Shown here: positions 24,567 through 31,725 of the stretch, piece by piece
How the letters are laid out: the number at the start of each line of letters is the position of its first letter
Numbering within the stretch: the first letter of the stretch is position 1
Assembly (NCBI GenBank): GCA_006226345.1
Contig: SBHD01000280.1
Coordinates: forward strand, 1-38,949
Length of the DNA: 38,949 bases
Direction: 5' to 3'
Origin: Bacteroidota bacterium
GTDB taxonomy: Bacteria > Bacteroidota > Bacteroidia > Chitinophagales > Saprospiraceae
Notes under the pieces: generated by a model
What the model was told of the DNA's origin: nothing
Database searches by the model: none
The model's input: the letters and a program-made list of their open reading frames with translations, nothing else
Translations under genes and position numbers: made by a program

Positions 24567-25547
24567 CTACAGCAGTACCCGGACGGTTTCGATCTTGCGG
24601 TCGCTGACCAGTTCCAGGATAAAGGTTTTGCCGTCGAGTGCCAGCCGAACGCCTTGTTCAGGGATCGTTTCCGTAGTGGTGACCAGGTATCCCGATAGCG
24701 TATTGTAATCCCCGGAAGGGATATTCAGACCGGGATATTTTTCATTGAGATAATCCACCTTGAGGCGGCCGGAGAACAAAAATTCGGTTTCGGAGTGCTG
24801 GACTTCAATAAACTCTTCCTGGTCATGTTCATCATCGATCTCGCCGAAAAGTTGTTCCAGGGCATCTTCCAGTGTGACAAGGCCTTCCAGGCTGCCATAT
24901 TCATCGACCACGCAGGCGATGCTGGTGCGGGTGCGGATCAGTTTGTGGAGGAGGTCGTTCACAGCAATAGTTTCGGGCACAAAGGTGATTGGCATAACGA
25001 TCGACCGTATCCGGTCCGGGCGGTTGAGCAACTGCTGTACGTGTACGTATCCTTTTATATTGTCAAGATCGCCTTCTGTTACCAGGATACGGGAGAGTCC
25101 GCTTTCCATAAACAATTGCTGCAAATCCGACACTGGCGCATCGATATCAACATAGATGATCTCCGGCCTGGGCGACATACAGTCGTGGGCACGTACGGCC
25201 TTGAGCTGGAGCGCGTTTTCCAGTAGTGCAGCTGCGATTTCCTCTTCAGCGCCACTGCCGGTATTTTGCTGAACAAAATACTCAAGCAATGCCTCATCGC
25301 CTTTGGAAGGCGGATTGTATACCCGTGACAGCAGGGCTTTACGGAACAACAGTAACAGGAAAAAAAGCAGAAGCGCGACCGCCAGTGGTGCTCCCCAGCC
25401 TCTGCCAAATACAAACGTCAGCACAGGGTCGGCAGCAAGGCTGACCAAAAAGGCCAGTGCGGTCAATACAATGGTAGCCGGAAAGGAGTAGCCGCCAATC
25501 TGAAAGGCTGTGATCCAGCCGGAATGCCGGGCGTGCGGTTCGTCCAT
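24567..25547 (-). CDS. CBS-pair/CorC-domain protein with reduced membrane part
   Basis: This 326-residue protein resembles the C-terminal part of HlyC/CorC-type (CNNM) proteins. It has a CBS pair at about 115-250 (HDCMSPRPEIIYVDIDAPV, VDEYGSLEGLVTLEDALE) and a CorC_HlyC domain at the end (FSGRLKVDYLNEKY, NTLSGYLV). The usual DUF21 transmembrane domain (about 190 residues, four helices) is absent. In its place are only about 80 residues with two hydrophobic segments (about 23-40, 50-68). The ATG at 25547 is chosen over a TTG at 25574. In Bacteroidota a CorC-like gene often follows lptC, as here, with 57 bases between. It may be a cofactor- or cation-sensing membrane protein, but transport is doubtful without DUF21. 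Confidence 0.82.
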   Translation of the reverse strand: MDEPHARHSGWITAFQIGGYSFPATIVLTALAFLVSLAADPVLTFVFGRGWGAPLAVALLLFFLLLLFRKALLSRVYNPPSKGDEALLEYFVQQNTGSGAEEEIAAALLENALQLKAVRAHDCMSPRPEIIYVDIDAPVSDLQQLFMESGLSRILVTEGDLDNIKGYVHVQQLLNRPDRIRSIVMPITFVPETIAVNDLLHKLIRTRTSIACVVDEYGSLEGLVTLEDALEQLFGEIDDEHDQEEFIEVQHSETEFLFSGRLKVDYLNEKYPGLNIPSGDYNTLSGYLVTTTETIPEQGVRLALDGKTFILELVSDRKIETVRVLL

Positions 25548-25604
25548 GTTGGTTGAAGCAAATATTCGGGTCAAAATAGCAAAAAAAATGGAATCCCGTT
25601 CCGC

Positions 25605-26189
25605 TTAATCCCGGATGGCCTTATCCAGTTGTTCGGCCCTTATCGTGCCTTTGGGCACCGTGATTTTCCAAAAGGAAAAATCCTGGTTAGCTTCCAGGCC
25701 GTAGCCGTAGATCACCTCACCGGGCTTGGTAACCTTGACAAATTTCTCCGTGGATACTTTTTTTGTTTTTTCATCCCAGATCAATTCCTCGGTTTCCAGT
25801 TTTTCCTGTTGCACGGTAGTGAGCACCACACTGTCGCGTGCAATGACCAGTCCTTTTTCCTGCTTCCGGATGGCAAATTTGGCTGTAAGCGTACTGCGCA
25901 CCCGGCGACTGGGCGTCAGAAACTCCATTTTGATCCCGTCAGGGAATTCCTGGCGTGCTTCGAGGCGATCAACGAAATTGTAGAGGGTGGGGCCCAGAAC
26001 CCGTACCCGGACAACGGCGCTGTCGGAATAAAGGATCTCGACATCCCGGGCGATCTCGACCTGGGTATCGTCTTTGGTATACTCTTCCTCTACCCGCCGG
26101 GAGGCCGGATCACAGGCCCACAGGCCCAGAAGTAAAGCGGCTGCCATTAGGCTGCGCCAAACGGAAAGAAACCCGTCAGAAATATTCAT
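25605..26189 (-). CDS. lptC: LPS export protein LptC
   Basis: This 194-residue protein matches the Bacteroidota LptC family. It has a lipoprotein signal (LLLGLWACDP, Cys26), then the beta-jellyroll: VEIARDVEILYSDSAVVRVRV, FPDGIKMEFL, LTAKFAIRKQEKGLVIARDSV, and ELIWDEKTKKVSTEKFVKV. LptC takes lipopolysaccharide from the LptBFG transporter at the inner membrane and passes it to LptA across the periplasm. E. coli LptC is anchored by a helix instead of a lipid; the lipoprotein form is usual in this phylum. The gene lies between the four-helix protein and the CBS/CorC protein, all on one strand, with short gaps. Confidence 0.88.
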   Translation of the reverse strand: MNISDGFLSVWRSLMAAALLLGLWACDPASRRVEEEYTKDDTQVEIARDVEILYSDSAVVRVRVLGPTLYNFVDRLEARQEFPDGIKMEFLTPSRRVRSTLTAKFAIRKQEKGLVIARDSVVLTTVQQEKLETEELIWDEKTKKVSTEKFVKVTKPGEVIYGYGLEANQDFSFWKITVPKGTIRAEQLDKAIRD

Positions 26190-26207
26190 GCTTATATGCG
26201 CTTGTAT

Positions 26208-26714
26208 TCATGAAACCAGCTGCCGGAATCCGTACCGGACTACGAGAAGGGTACCGACCACGATCAGTACCAGGTATTGTACCGGCAGGCGGACAAAAGC
26301 GATCAGGTGCGTCCGGTCCAGGATATACATCAGCACAAAAACGGCACCGATGGTAACCATCAGGCTGGAAAGTTTTCCGAAGCCCGGAATGTGTTCAAAG
26401 GCAGTATTGCGACGAATGATCCCCAGGGTCAGCACCATGGATAATACCGGAACGATCTGGGTCAGGATATTCGTATTCAGGATACTGCCGCCCCGTTCGA
26501 ACAGGAACAAATAAATACTCAGCGCAATGGAAAAGATACCGGGAATACAAACGGCATAAACCAATGCGGCATAGAGGTAACTCCAGGGCGATACATGCCC
26601 ATCGCCGCGTCCCATCCAACCAGCCAGCAGGGCAATGAGCGGAATAAGCAAAAAGAAGCCCATAATGCTCAGGGGGTGCGCACTGAGGTAATCGAAAAAT
26701 TCACGAAGCGTCAT
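26208..26714 (-). CDS. four-helix inner-membrane protein of unknown function
   Basis: This 168-residue hydrophobic protein has four predicted membrane helices (about 15-35, 45-70, 85-98, 113-132, with a further hydrophobic stretch near 143-160). It has no signal peptide and no catalytic motif that I can see. I recognise the style of small Bacteroidota membrane proteins but no named family. The stop is 18 bases from the lptC start, so the two may be cotranscribed. Its upstream region, from 26729 outward, is one arm of the 164-bp palindrome described below, and the first 14 bases before the ATG abut that arm. Confidence 0.75.
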   Translation of the reverse strand: MTLREFFDYLSAHPLSIMGFFLLIPLIALLAGWMGRGDGHVSPWSYLYAALVYAVCIPGIFSIALSIYLFLFERGGSILNTNILTQIVPVLSMVLTLGIIRRNTAFEHIPGFGKLSSLMVTIGAVFVLMYILDRTHLIAFVRLPVQYLVLIVVGTLLVVRYGFRQLVS

Positions 26715-26728
26715 AAGGTGGTGCGTTG

Positions 26729-26892
26729 TAAGTTCTCTGACAAGATTATTATAACCGTTTCTGACCGCCCCTTTTGCTCCTGTTCTGCGTTACAAACTCC
26801 TTAAATACCGTAGGGTATTCGCGTCGTTTGCGCCTTGAACAGTACCACAACTGCCTGGTCAAAACGTTTCAATAATCTTGTCAGAGAACTTA
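26729..26892. repeat. 164-bp imperfect palindrome with perfect 22-bp outer arms
   Basis: Positions 26729-26750 and 26871-26892 are exact inverted copies (22 of 22). The inner parts remain similar when one is reverse-complemented: CGTTT, TGACC, CTGTTC, CAAAC and AATACC recur in the same order on both sides, with small gaps. The centre is near 26810, where AATACC and GGTATT face each other. Each arm sits just upstream of a start codon: the minus-strand membrane protein (14 bases) and the plus-strand pseudogene (24 bases). An inverted duplication of a promoter region, or a small fold-back mobile element, could explain it. I see no target-site duplication. Confidence 0.85.
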
Positions 26893-26898
26893 TGTTTG
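26891..26898 (+). promoter_or_regulatory. Bacteroidota-type -7 promoter box before the pseudogene
   Basis: TATGTTTG fits TAnnTTTG and straddles the outer edge of the right palindrome arm. It lies 18 bases before the ATG at 26917. The corresponding place beyond the left arm has no such box. Confidence 0.4.
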
Positions 26899-26916
26899 GG
26901 CAAATGTACCGTATCC

Positions 26917-27376
26917 ATGCCCCGTAGCAAAGCGCGCTATCTCGAATTCTGCAGCAGGCAATACGTTCCCCTGCACTTGCAGCCCTGGTAGCTGGATGCC
27001 GTTTGCGGTGCGGGATGTTTGGGATGTCGTCATATCCGGTGACCCGCCGGTAGCCGCCTGGCCCTATTTCCGGTCGCAGTATGCCGGTTTGCACATGATC
27101 CGGCAACCGTCCTTTACGGCCTATGCCGGCCCCTGGCTGGCACCTCCATCCGGCGATTCCACGCCGTACGGGAAGTTATCCTTTGAACACCTGCAGTTGA
27201 ACCACCTGATCAGCGCGCTTCCGGCCACGGCCTTTCTTCAGCTAACCTTCCGTCCGGAGTTGCAAAACGGACTGCCCTTCTACTGGGCCTGCTTTCAGCA
27301 AACGACGCGCTATACGAATATGCTGCCACCGGTGAATAACCCGGACACCCTGCATGCATGTTTGGCGTACCGGTAA
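26917..27376 (+). pseudogene. decayed FemAB/GNAT-like acyltransferase fragment
   Basis: Reading from ATG 26917 gives MPRSKARYLEFCSRQYVPLH and then LQPW followed by TAG (26989-26991) where relatives have a second W (QPWWLDAVCG). The frame continues as LDAVCGAG to about 27015. Then it must shift by one base to continue as WDVVISGDPPVAAWPYFRSQ, TAYAGPWLAPPSG and PFYWACFQQTTRYTNMLP. The shift fits one extra T in the TTT at 27018-27020. The reading stops at 27376, before the C-terminal half of the acyltransferase domain. The relatives I recall are about 300-residue Bacteroidota proteins annotated as GNAT acetyltransferases. One nonsense change, one frameshift and a truncation indicate a dead gene. 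The gap 26715-27437 otherwise holds only the palindrome and short flanks. Confidence 0.8.
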
Positions 27377-27437
27377 CCGTGTACTGGACTTGTTGTATGT
27401 GATCAGAAAAAGAGGAAGGGGAGGATAATGGCCTGGC

Positions 27438-27938
27438 CTAGCGGACCATCCGGTAAAATATATTGGCAAACCAGGAAGAGTCGGCTTTGACCAGCGTATC
27501 CAGCGTTTGGTCGGCACGTTGCGATAGCATGCGGATATCTTTCACGACCTTACAGAATGATTCGGACTCTGGGCAACTGGCTTCTACGCCGGCAACATCG
27601 TCCAGTACCCTGATCATGGGCTCCAGTTCTTTCTTTTTCCGGTGGATGATAATCTGCCGGACAACCGTCCACATGTCCTTTTCGGCATAAAAATACTCTT
27701 TGCGCTCTCCGGCCTTAAGTTTTTTATGCACCAGGCCCCAGTCGATCAGGGCGCGCAGGTTCATATTGACATTGCCTCTGGAAATGTTAAGGCCTTCCAT
27801 GACCTCGTCAGCAGAAATAGCATCGGGCGAAATCAACAGTAAAGCATGTACCTGGGCCATAGTGCGGTTGATCCCCCAGTCACTGGCCATTTTGCCCCAC
27901 GATTCAATAAATTTCTGTTTGCCTTCCTGAAGATCCAT
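27438..27938 (-). CDS. GbsR/MarR-type transcriptional regulator
   Basis: This 166-residue DNA-binding protein belongs to the GbsR family within the MarR superfamily. The N-terminal helix KFIESWGKMASDWGINRTMAQ, then the winged helix-turn-helix with LLISPDAISADEVMEGL and ISRGNVNMNLRALIDWGLV, and the wing GERKEYFYAEKDMW are typical. The C-terminal helices probably dimerise. GbsR-type regulators in Gram-positives control glycine betaine synthesis; Bacteroidota members have varied or unknown targets. A palindrome (28012-28033) lies about 75 bases upstream of the start and may be its operator. The gene is convergent with the pseudogene and divergent from the leucine-rich-repeat gene. Confidence 0.9.
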   Translation of the reverse strand: MDLQEGKQKFIESWGKMASDWGINRTMAQVHALLLISPDAISADEVMEGLNISRGNVNMNLRALIDWGLVHKKLKAGERKEYFYAEKDMWTVVRQIIIHRKKKELEPMIRVLDDVAGVEASCPESESFCKVVKDIRMLSQRADQTLDTLVKADSSWFANIFYRMVR

Positions 27939-28011
27939 ATGTGCAGAAAAAAGGTTAGAAAGTTCTATGCGGTGTTTTCGTCTCCTACTAAATGAAAATT
28001 AAGGCATTTTT

Positions 28012-28033
28012 GTTTTCAAAAATAATTGAAAAC
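28012..28033. promoter_or_regulatory. operator-like palindrome between divergent genes
   Basis: GTTTTCAA (28012-28019) and TTGAAAAC (28026-28033) are perfect inverted copies with six AT bases between (22-bp span). The site lies between the GbsR-type regulator and the leucine-rich-repeat gene. That position and size fit autoregulation by a MarR-family dimer, but binding is inference. Confidence 0.5.
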
Positions 28034-28164
28034 TATGAAATTAACAGTGCTTCGTCGTTCAAGCGGCATGAAAATACACTGCCGGGATACCTGAGCGAAA
28101 ACCATAACAATTTTTAACCGGCTGCGTTCAATATGGACCAATGCCCCTTAAAATTACTGTTCCT

Positions 28165-28172
28165 TACTTTTG
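28165..28172 (+). promoter_or_regulatory. -7 promoter box very close to a start codon
   Basis: TACTTTTG fits TAnnTTTG and lies only six bases before the ATG at 28179. If used, transcription would start at or beside the ATG, giving a leaderless mRNA. Confidence 0.45.
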
Positions 28173-28178
28173 CATGTC

Positions 28179-29216
28179 ATGACAAAGCCTGATCCCTACC
28201 TGGAAACAGATGCAGCCGGTACCTATACCGCCCAGGTCACCCGGCTGCTCCGCGATACGGAATCAGACAATATTCCGTTGCTCCTGGAGCTCGTGGAAGG
28301 AGGCGGCATCAACCGCCGGCTGCTGGGGTATCTGTTTGGCATTGCAGTGTTTTATTTCGATCGCCAGACGGGCAACCGTGCTTTGACGCTGTTGCAGCGG
28401 CATGCTGCTGAGGCTACCGTACAGCAGGCGATAAAGTTGCGGGAATCTGCGGCCTATCATTATGACGAGGCAGAATATTTGAGCCGCTACCAAAGCGCAG
28501 AGGTTGATTTGTTTGACCTGCTGCTGGCCAGCAAGATGTGCCTGTGGCACCGAAACCGGCCAGGAAGCGGAAGCAATGCGCAGATTGCCTTTCAGACGCT
28601 CAACCTGCGCCAGCTAAGTGTCGATACCCTCTCGCCTGCGCTGGCCACACTCAATTTTTTGAAGTTCATTGCCTTGCCGGCACATAGAAGTTTTGACCTG
28701 GAGGCTGCGCTGCCACTTTTACTGGAACTTCCCCTGGAGATGGTAAGCCTGGAAAATATCCGGATCGATGCCTTTCCGGTTGCATTGTTCAACCTGCCCC
28801 GTCTAACGACTCTTATTATCCGTAAAGGCAACCTGCGTCCCCGGAATCCTATGCGGGTGCCCTCTGGCGGGCCTTACGGTAGTCCGACCCTGGAAAAGTT
28901 GATCATAGAAGGATATCCGTTAAGCGGGGAGGAGTACCTCGGACCTTTTCCAGGCCTCCGGGAGGCGACCCTGTTGCGTTGTAACCTGAGCCGGTTGGAC
29001 TTTTTGGCGGAATCCGTAAACCTGGAGCGCCTGAATGCCCGCTACAACAACCTGGAAGTGTTGCCGGAATTCTTATCCGCTTGTTCCCGGTTGCGTTCCC
29101 TGGAATTGAGCCATAATCCGTTCCGGAAAATCGAACTGGACCTCGAGCAATTACACCACCTGGAAGACCTGGAGATCAAAATACAAACCCGTGTGCCGGG
29201 CAATTTCCGGATTTGA
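28179..29216 (+). CDS. leucine-rich-repeat protein
   Basis: This 345-residue protein has no signal peptide. The first 120 residues look helical (YTAQVTRLLRDTE, NRALTLLQRHAAEATVQQA). From about residue 135 to the end are leucine-rich repeats: LNLRQLSVDTLSPALATLNFL, PLEMVSLENIRIDAFPVALF, LERLNARYNNLEVLPEFL, LRSLELSHNPFRKIELDLEQL and LEDLEIKIQT, with LxxLxLxxN patterns. It is probably a cytosolic protein-binding scaffold. The ATG at 28179 is chosen over a TTG three codons upstream. The stop is 25 bases before the DUF2201 metallopeptidase/VWA gene, and the two are likely cotranscribed, so a physical link is possible. Confidence 0.82.
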   Translation: MTKPDPYLETDAAGTYTAQVTRLLRDTESDNIPLLLELVEGGGINRRLLGYLFGIAVFYFDRQTGNRALTLLQRHAAEATVQQAIKLRESAAYHYDEAEYLSRYQSAEVDLFDLLLASKMCLWHRNRPGSGSNAQIAFQTLNLRQLSVDTLSPALATLNFLKFIALPAHRSFDLEAALPLLLELPLEMVSLENIRIDAFPVALFNLPRLTTLIIRKGNLRPRNPMRVPSGGPYGSPTLEKLIIEGYPLSGEEYLGPFPGLREATLLRCNLSRLDFLAESVNLERLNARYNNLEVLPEFLSACSRLRSLELSHNPFRKIELDLEQLHHLEDLEIKIQTRVPGNFRI

Positions 29217-29241
29217 GATACAGGATTTAACCTGACTACCA

Positions 29242-30474
29242 TTGACAACTGTTTCCACCACCAGCCGAATACTCGACGAACTTGCCCGAACGGGCATTGA
29301 CCTGCTTTTGGAGGAGCCCTTCTATGCCCACGTGTTTGGCACCTTGAATAAGGAGGTTGTCGGCGCCGGGCACCAGGTAGACACCCTGGCCGTCGGACAG
29401 GGGCATCATGCCCTTACCCTTTTTGTTAATGCCGGGTTCTGGGATCAGGTACTGACGGACCCGAGGCACCGGTATGGTGTGGTGAAGCACGAGATCCTGC
29501 ACCTGGTCTTTCGCCATCTTTTTGTAAAAGAGCCCTTCCTGGACCCCCTGCTGCTCAATGTGGCTTTCGACCTGGTGGTCAACCAGTATGTACACCGCGA
29601 TCAGCTTCCGGAAGACAGTATTTTCCTGGAATCGTTTCCGGACAAGGCCCTGAAACCGGACCAAACCTGGTATTATTATTACAAACAACTCGAGACCATG
29701 CAGCGCGGCCGTAGTGGAACGGCTTCCGGCACACCGGAGCAGGATCTGCTGAATAACATCCGCTCCGATACGCATGGCATGGAGCGCCACCAACCCTGGC
29801 GTGAGATCCGTAACCGTAGTGAACTCGAACGCGATGCAATGGAGTTGCACCTCGATAGCCTGCTGCGTACGGCGCACCAGCGCACCAGTGCGCATGCCTG
29901 GGGTGCTATGCCCGGCGAGGTGCGGGAGATCCTGGAGCAACTGGTACTGCGTCCCGCACCGTTGATCCACTGGCGGCAGATCCTGCGGTTGTTTGCCGAA
30001 AGCGCGGCCCGCACCCGCCTGAAGAATACGATCAAACGCCCGTCCAAACGATACGGAACAGTACCTGGGTTGAAGGTCCGGCCCCGGCAGCGGCTCCTGG
30101 TAGCAGTCGATACGTCGGGCAGCGTTGGTCAGGAGGATTTTACTGCCTTTTTCAATGAGGTCTTTCACCTGTGGCGTACCGGAGCGCAGGTGGAGATCAT
30201 AGAGGCTGACACCAAAGTGTACCGCCAGTATCCGTATCTTGGCCGGACGCCGGAGCAGGTCAGCGGTCGGGGAGGGACTGATTTTAACGCAGCGCTCGAG
30301 CATGCTAACCGGATACGTCCGGACGGTTTGATCTTTTTTACCGATGGCTATGCCGACAAACCTGGGATCCGCCCCCGAATGCCAGTTTTGTGGGTAATCA
30401 CCCGGCGCGGGATCGAACCCAATCAGTCCGCCTGGGCAGCCTTGCCCGGGCGTAAAGTAAAAATGCACCAGTAG
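29242..30474 (+). CDS. DUF2201 metallopeptidase-like and VWA-domain protein
   Basis: This 410-residue protein has two parts. The N-terminal part (about 1-270) has the zinc-peptidase motif HEILH (His83, Glu84, His87) in the DUF2201_N context, with DLVVNQY further on. The C-terminal part (about 284-405) is a von Willebrand A-like domain with the metal-site DTSGS (Asp290, Ser292, Ser294) and GRGGTDF supplying the next ligand. Relatives are usually beside a MoxR-type AAA ATPase, which unfolds or remodels partners; here no ATPase is adjacent and a leucine-rich-repeat gene is. No ATG exists near the start: TTG at 29242 is the first start after an in-frame stop. The metallopeptidase activity is inferred from the motif only. 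Confidence 0.85.
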   Translation: MTTVSTTSRILDELARTGIDLLLEEPFYAHVFGTLNKEVVGAGHQVDTLAVGQGHHALTLFVNAGFWDQVLTDPRHRYGVVKHEILHLVFRHLFVKEPFLDPLLLNVAFDLVVNQYVHRDQLPEDSIFLESFPDKALKPDQTWYYYYKQLETMQRGRSGTASGTPEQDLLNNIRSDTHGMERHQPWREIRNRSELERDAMELHLDSLLRTAHQRTSAHAWGAMPGEVREILEQLVLRPAPLIHWRQILRLFAESAARTRLKNTIKRPSKRYGTVPGLKVRPRQRLLVAVDTSGSVGQEDFTAFFNEVFHLWRTGAQVEIIEADTKVYRQYPYLGRTPEQVSGRGGTDFNAALEHANRIRPDGLIFFTDGYADKPGIRPRMPVLWVITRRGIEPNQSAWAALPGRKVKMHQ

Positions 30475-30499
30475 CTATCTATTTCACACCTGCTTGTTT

Positions 30500-30841
30500 A
30501 TGGCAACAGATCCCTTTCTGCTCGACCGTATCCGCAACGGCTTATTATCGCGGCAAATTACCTGGACCGAAAAACGCATGTTTGGCGGAGACTGCTTTAT
30601 GGTAGACGACAAAATGTGCCTGGGTACATACAAGGGCGGCCTGATGGCCCGGGTAGCCCCGGAAACCATAGAGGCCCTGGTAAAACGCCCTGGGGCCAGT
30701 CAGATGATCCATGGCGGCAGACCGATGACCGGGTACCTGTTTATTGATCCGGAGGGGTATGACCAGGATGTGGATCTCCTGTTCTGGATCGATCAGTGCC
30801 TGGAGTTTAATCCAAGGGCCAAGTCCAGCAAAAAGAAATAG
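30500..30841 (+). CDS. TfoX/Sxy N-terminal-domain protein
   Basis: This 113-residue protein has the TfoX_N fold (PF04993), recognised by RMFGGDCFMVDDKMCLGTYK and GGLMARVAPE, and the later YLFIDPEGYDQDVDLLFWID. In gamma-proteobacteria TfoX/Sxy activates competence genes through CRP and has a second domain. This protein contains only the first domain, as do many single-domain members elsewhere, so no competence role should be assumed. The ATG at 30500 is chosen over a TTG two codons upstream. It lies 25 bases after the DUF2201/VWA gene on the same strand and converges with the thioredoxin-like gene, 24 bases away. A lysine-rich tail (AKSSKKK) ends the protein. Confidence 0.85.
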   Translation: MATDPFLLDRIRNGLLSRQITWTEKRMFGGDCFMVDDKMCLGTYKGGLMARVAPETIEALVKRPGASQMIHGGRPMTGYLFIDPEGYDQDVDLLFWIDQCLEFNPRAKSSKKK

Positions 30842-30865
30842 GACATCGGAAATCGCCCTCCTGGT

Positions 30866-31537
30866 TTACAGCAGGCCAGTGGATGTGTCTATGGTTGAGG
30901 GGTGTGCAAGGCTGTCCAGCGCTGCCTGCACCGCTTCGCGTTGAATATGCACGGTTTTATCGCGGGCATACCAGGTATGCAGTGCTTTTTGCCCTTCCTC
31001 ATACCGGGCTTTCCGGGCGACTTTATCGTGCTCCAGTACCTGCAGTTCCGCTTTGGTTTCCAGCATGATGGCCTGAGCGGTGGCGGGCCGGGGCCCCCAG
31101 ACGCCCAGCACCTGTCCATCGGTGGGATGGGTGAAAATAACCTTGGGTATCGACCTGGAGCCGTCGGTCAGAAAAGCATCCATGATCTCCGGGTGTTCGT
31201 CGCGCAGAATAAGGCGCAGTTCGATATGCGGATTGAGTTTGGCCAGTCCGTTCAGTACGGGCGTGATCTGCCCGGCATCGCCGCACCAGGCTTCGGTGAT
31301 CGTAAGCCAGAGCATTGGCTGCCGGATCTTTTGCAGCAGGTCGAGCGCCATGGCATCCGGGCGAAAGGTCTTGTCCAGCCGGATCATCCGTTTATCATTC
31401 AGTTCGGTATACCCGACAAGAGAGGGGGTTTGCAGGTGGCCGGTCGTTTTTCCTACCGCCAGCAGGCTGGCGGTCAGGCTCCGGTATTGCGCGTAGGTAT
31501 ACGCATCCGATCGGATCTTTTTTTCGATAATATGCAT
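30866..31537 (-). CDS. thioredoxin-family protein with one active-site cysteine
   Basis: This 223-residue protein has no signal peptide and shows the Bacteroidota thioredoxin-like pattern with WCGDAGQITP at 84-93. Cys85 is the only cysteine of the motif; the second position, normally cysteine in WCxxC, is alanine (A88). The surrounding features fit the fold: TITEAWCGD, the beta strand IELRLILRDEHPEIMD, and SRSIPKVIF with the cis-proline. The long C-terminal extension (about 165-223) is helical and basic. Single-cysteine members are common in this family, so this is not a defect. A monothiol redox or chaperone role is possible. It converges with the TfoX gene and is divergent from moxR over a 188-base gap. 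Confidence 0.85.
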   Translation of the reverse strand: MHIIEKKIRSDAYTYAQYRSLTASLLAVGKTTGHLQTPSLVGYTELNDKRMIRLDKTFRPDAMALDLLQKIRQPMLWLTITEAWCGDAGQITPVLNGLAKLNPHIELRLILRDEHPEIMDAFLTDGSRSIPKVIFTHPTDGQVLGVWGPRPATAQAIMLETKAELQVLEHDKVARKARYEEGQKALHTWYARDKTVHIQREAVQAALDSLAHPSTIDTSTGLL

Positions 31538-31696
31538 GGTGTGTTCAGAACTAGTGTAATCGGAGAAAATAAATCGGCTATTCCGGCGTACAATAATACG
31601 CTGGCTCCAGAACAGTATTGCGGCCTCTTGGTTTGTGGCAGGGTTATTACCGGCCTATTTGCCGCCCAAAATCGGGATAAAATGTCGCGACGGCGC

Positions 31697-31704
31697 TATT
31701 TTTG
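31697..31704 (+). promoter_or_regulatory. -7 promoter box inside a small hairpin, upstream of moxR
   Basis: TATTTTTG fits TAnnTTTG and lies 21 bases before the moxR ATG at 31726. Its first seven bases are the loop between the inverted copies CGGCGC (31691-31696) and GCGCCG (31704-31709). It is the only good promoter candidate seen for the whole Bat operon. Confidence 0.5.
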
Positions 31705-31725
31705 CGCCGGCAAACCCAAATACTC

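Noticed and set aside
26729-26892. CRISPR or insertion sequence reading of the palindrome
   Set aside because: Only one pair of arms, no spacer array and no transposase frame; described as a fold-back repeat instead.
30400-30430. tRNA-like T-arm sequence (GGGTTCGATCCC when read on the minus strand)
   Set aside because: It lies inside the DUF2201/VWA coding frame and lacks acceptor, D and anticodon arms around it.
29236-30468. 410-residue open frame on the minus strand opposite the DUF2201/VWA gene
   Set aside because: It mirrors the real gene almost exactly in extent, and the plus frame has HEILH and DTSGS motifs; the minus frame is a codon-bias shadow.
30500-30841. Competence regulator function for the TfoX-like protein
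   Set aside because: Only the N-terminal domain is present and no competence genes are nearby, so the name should not be read as a function.
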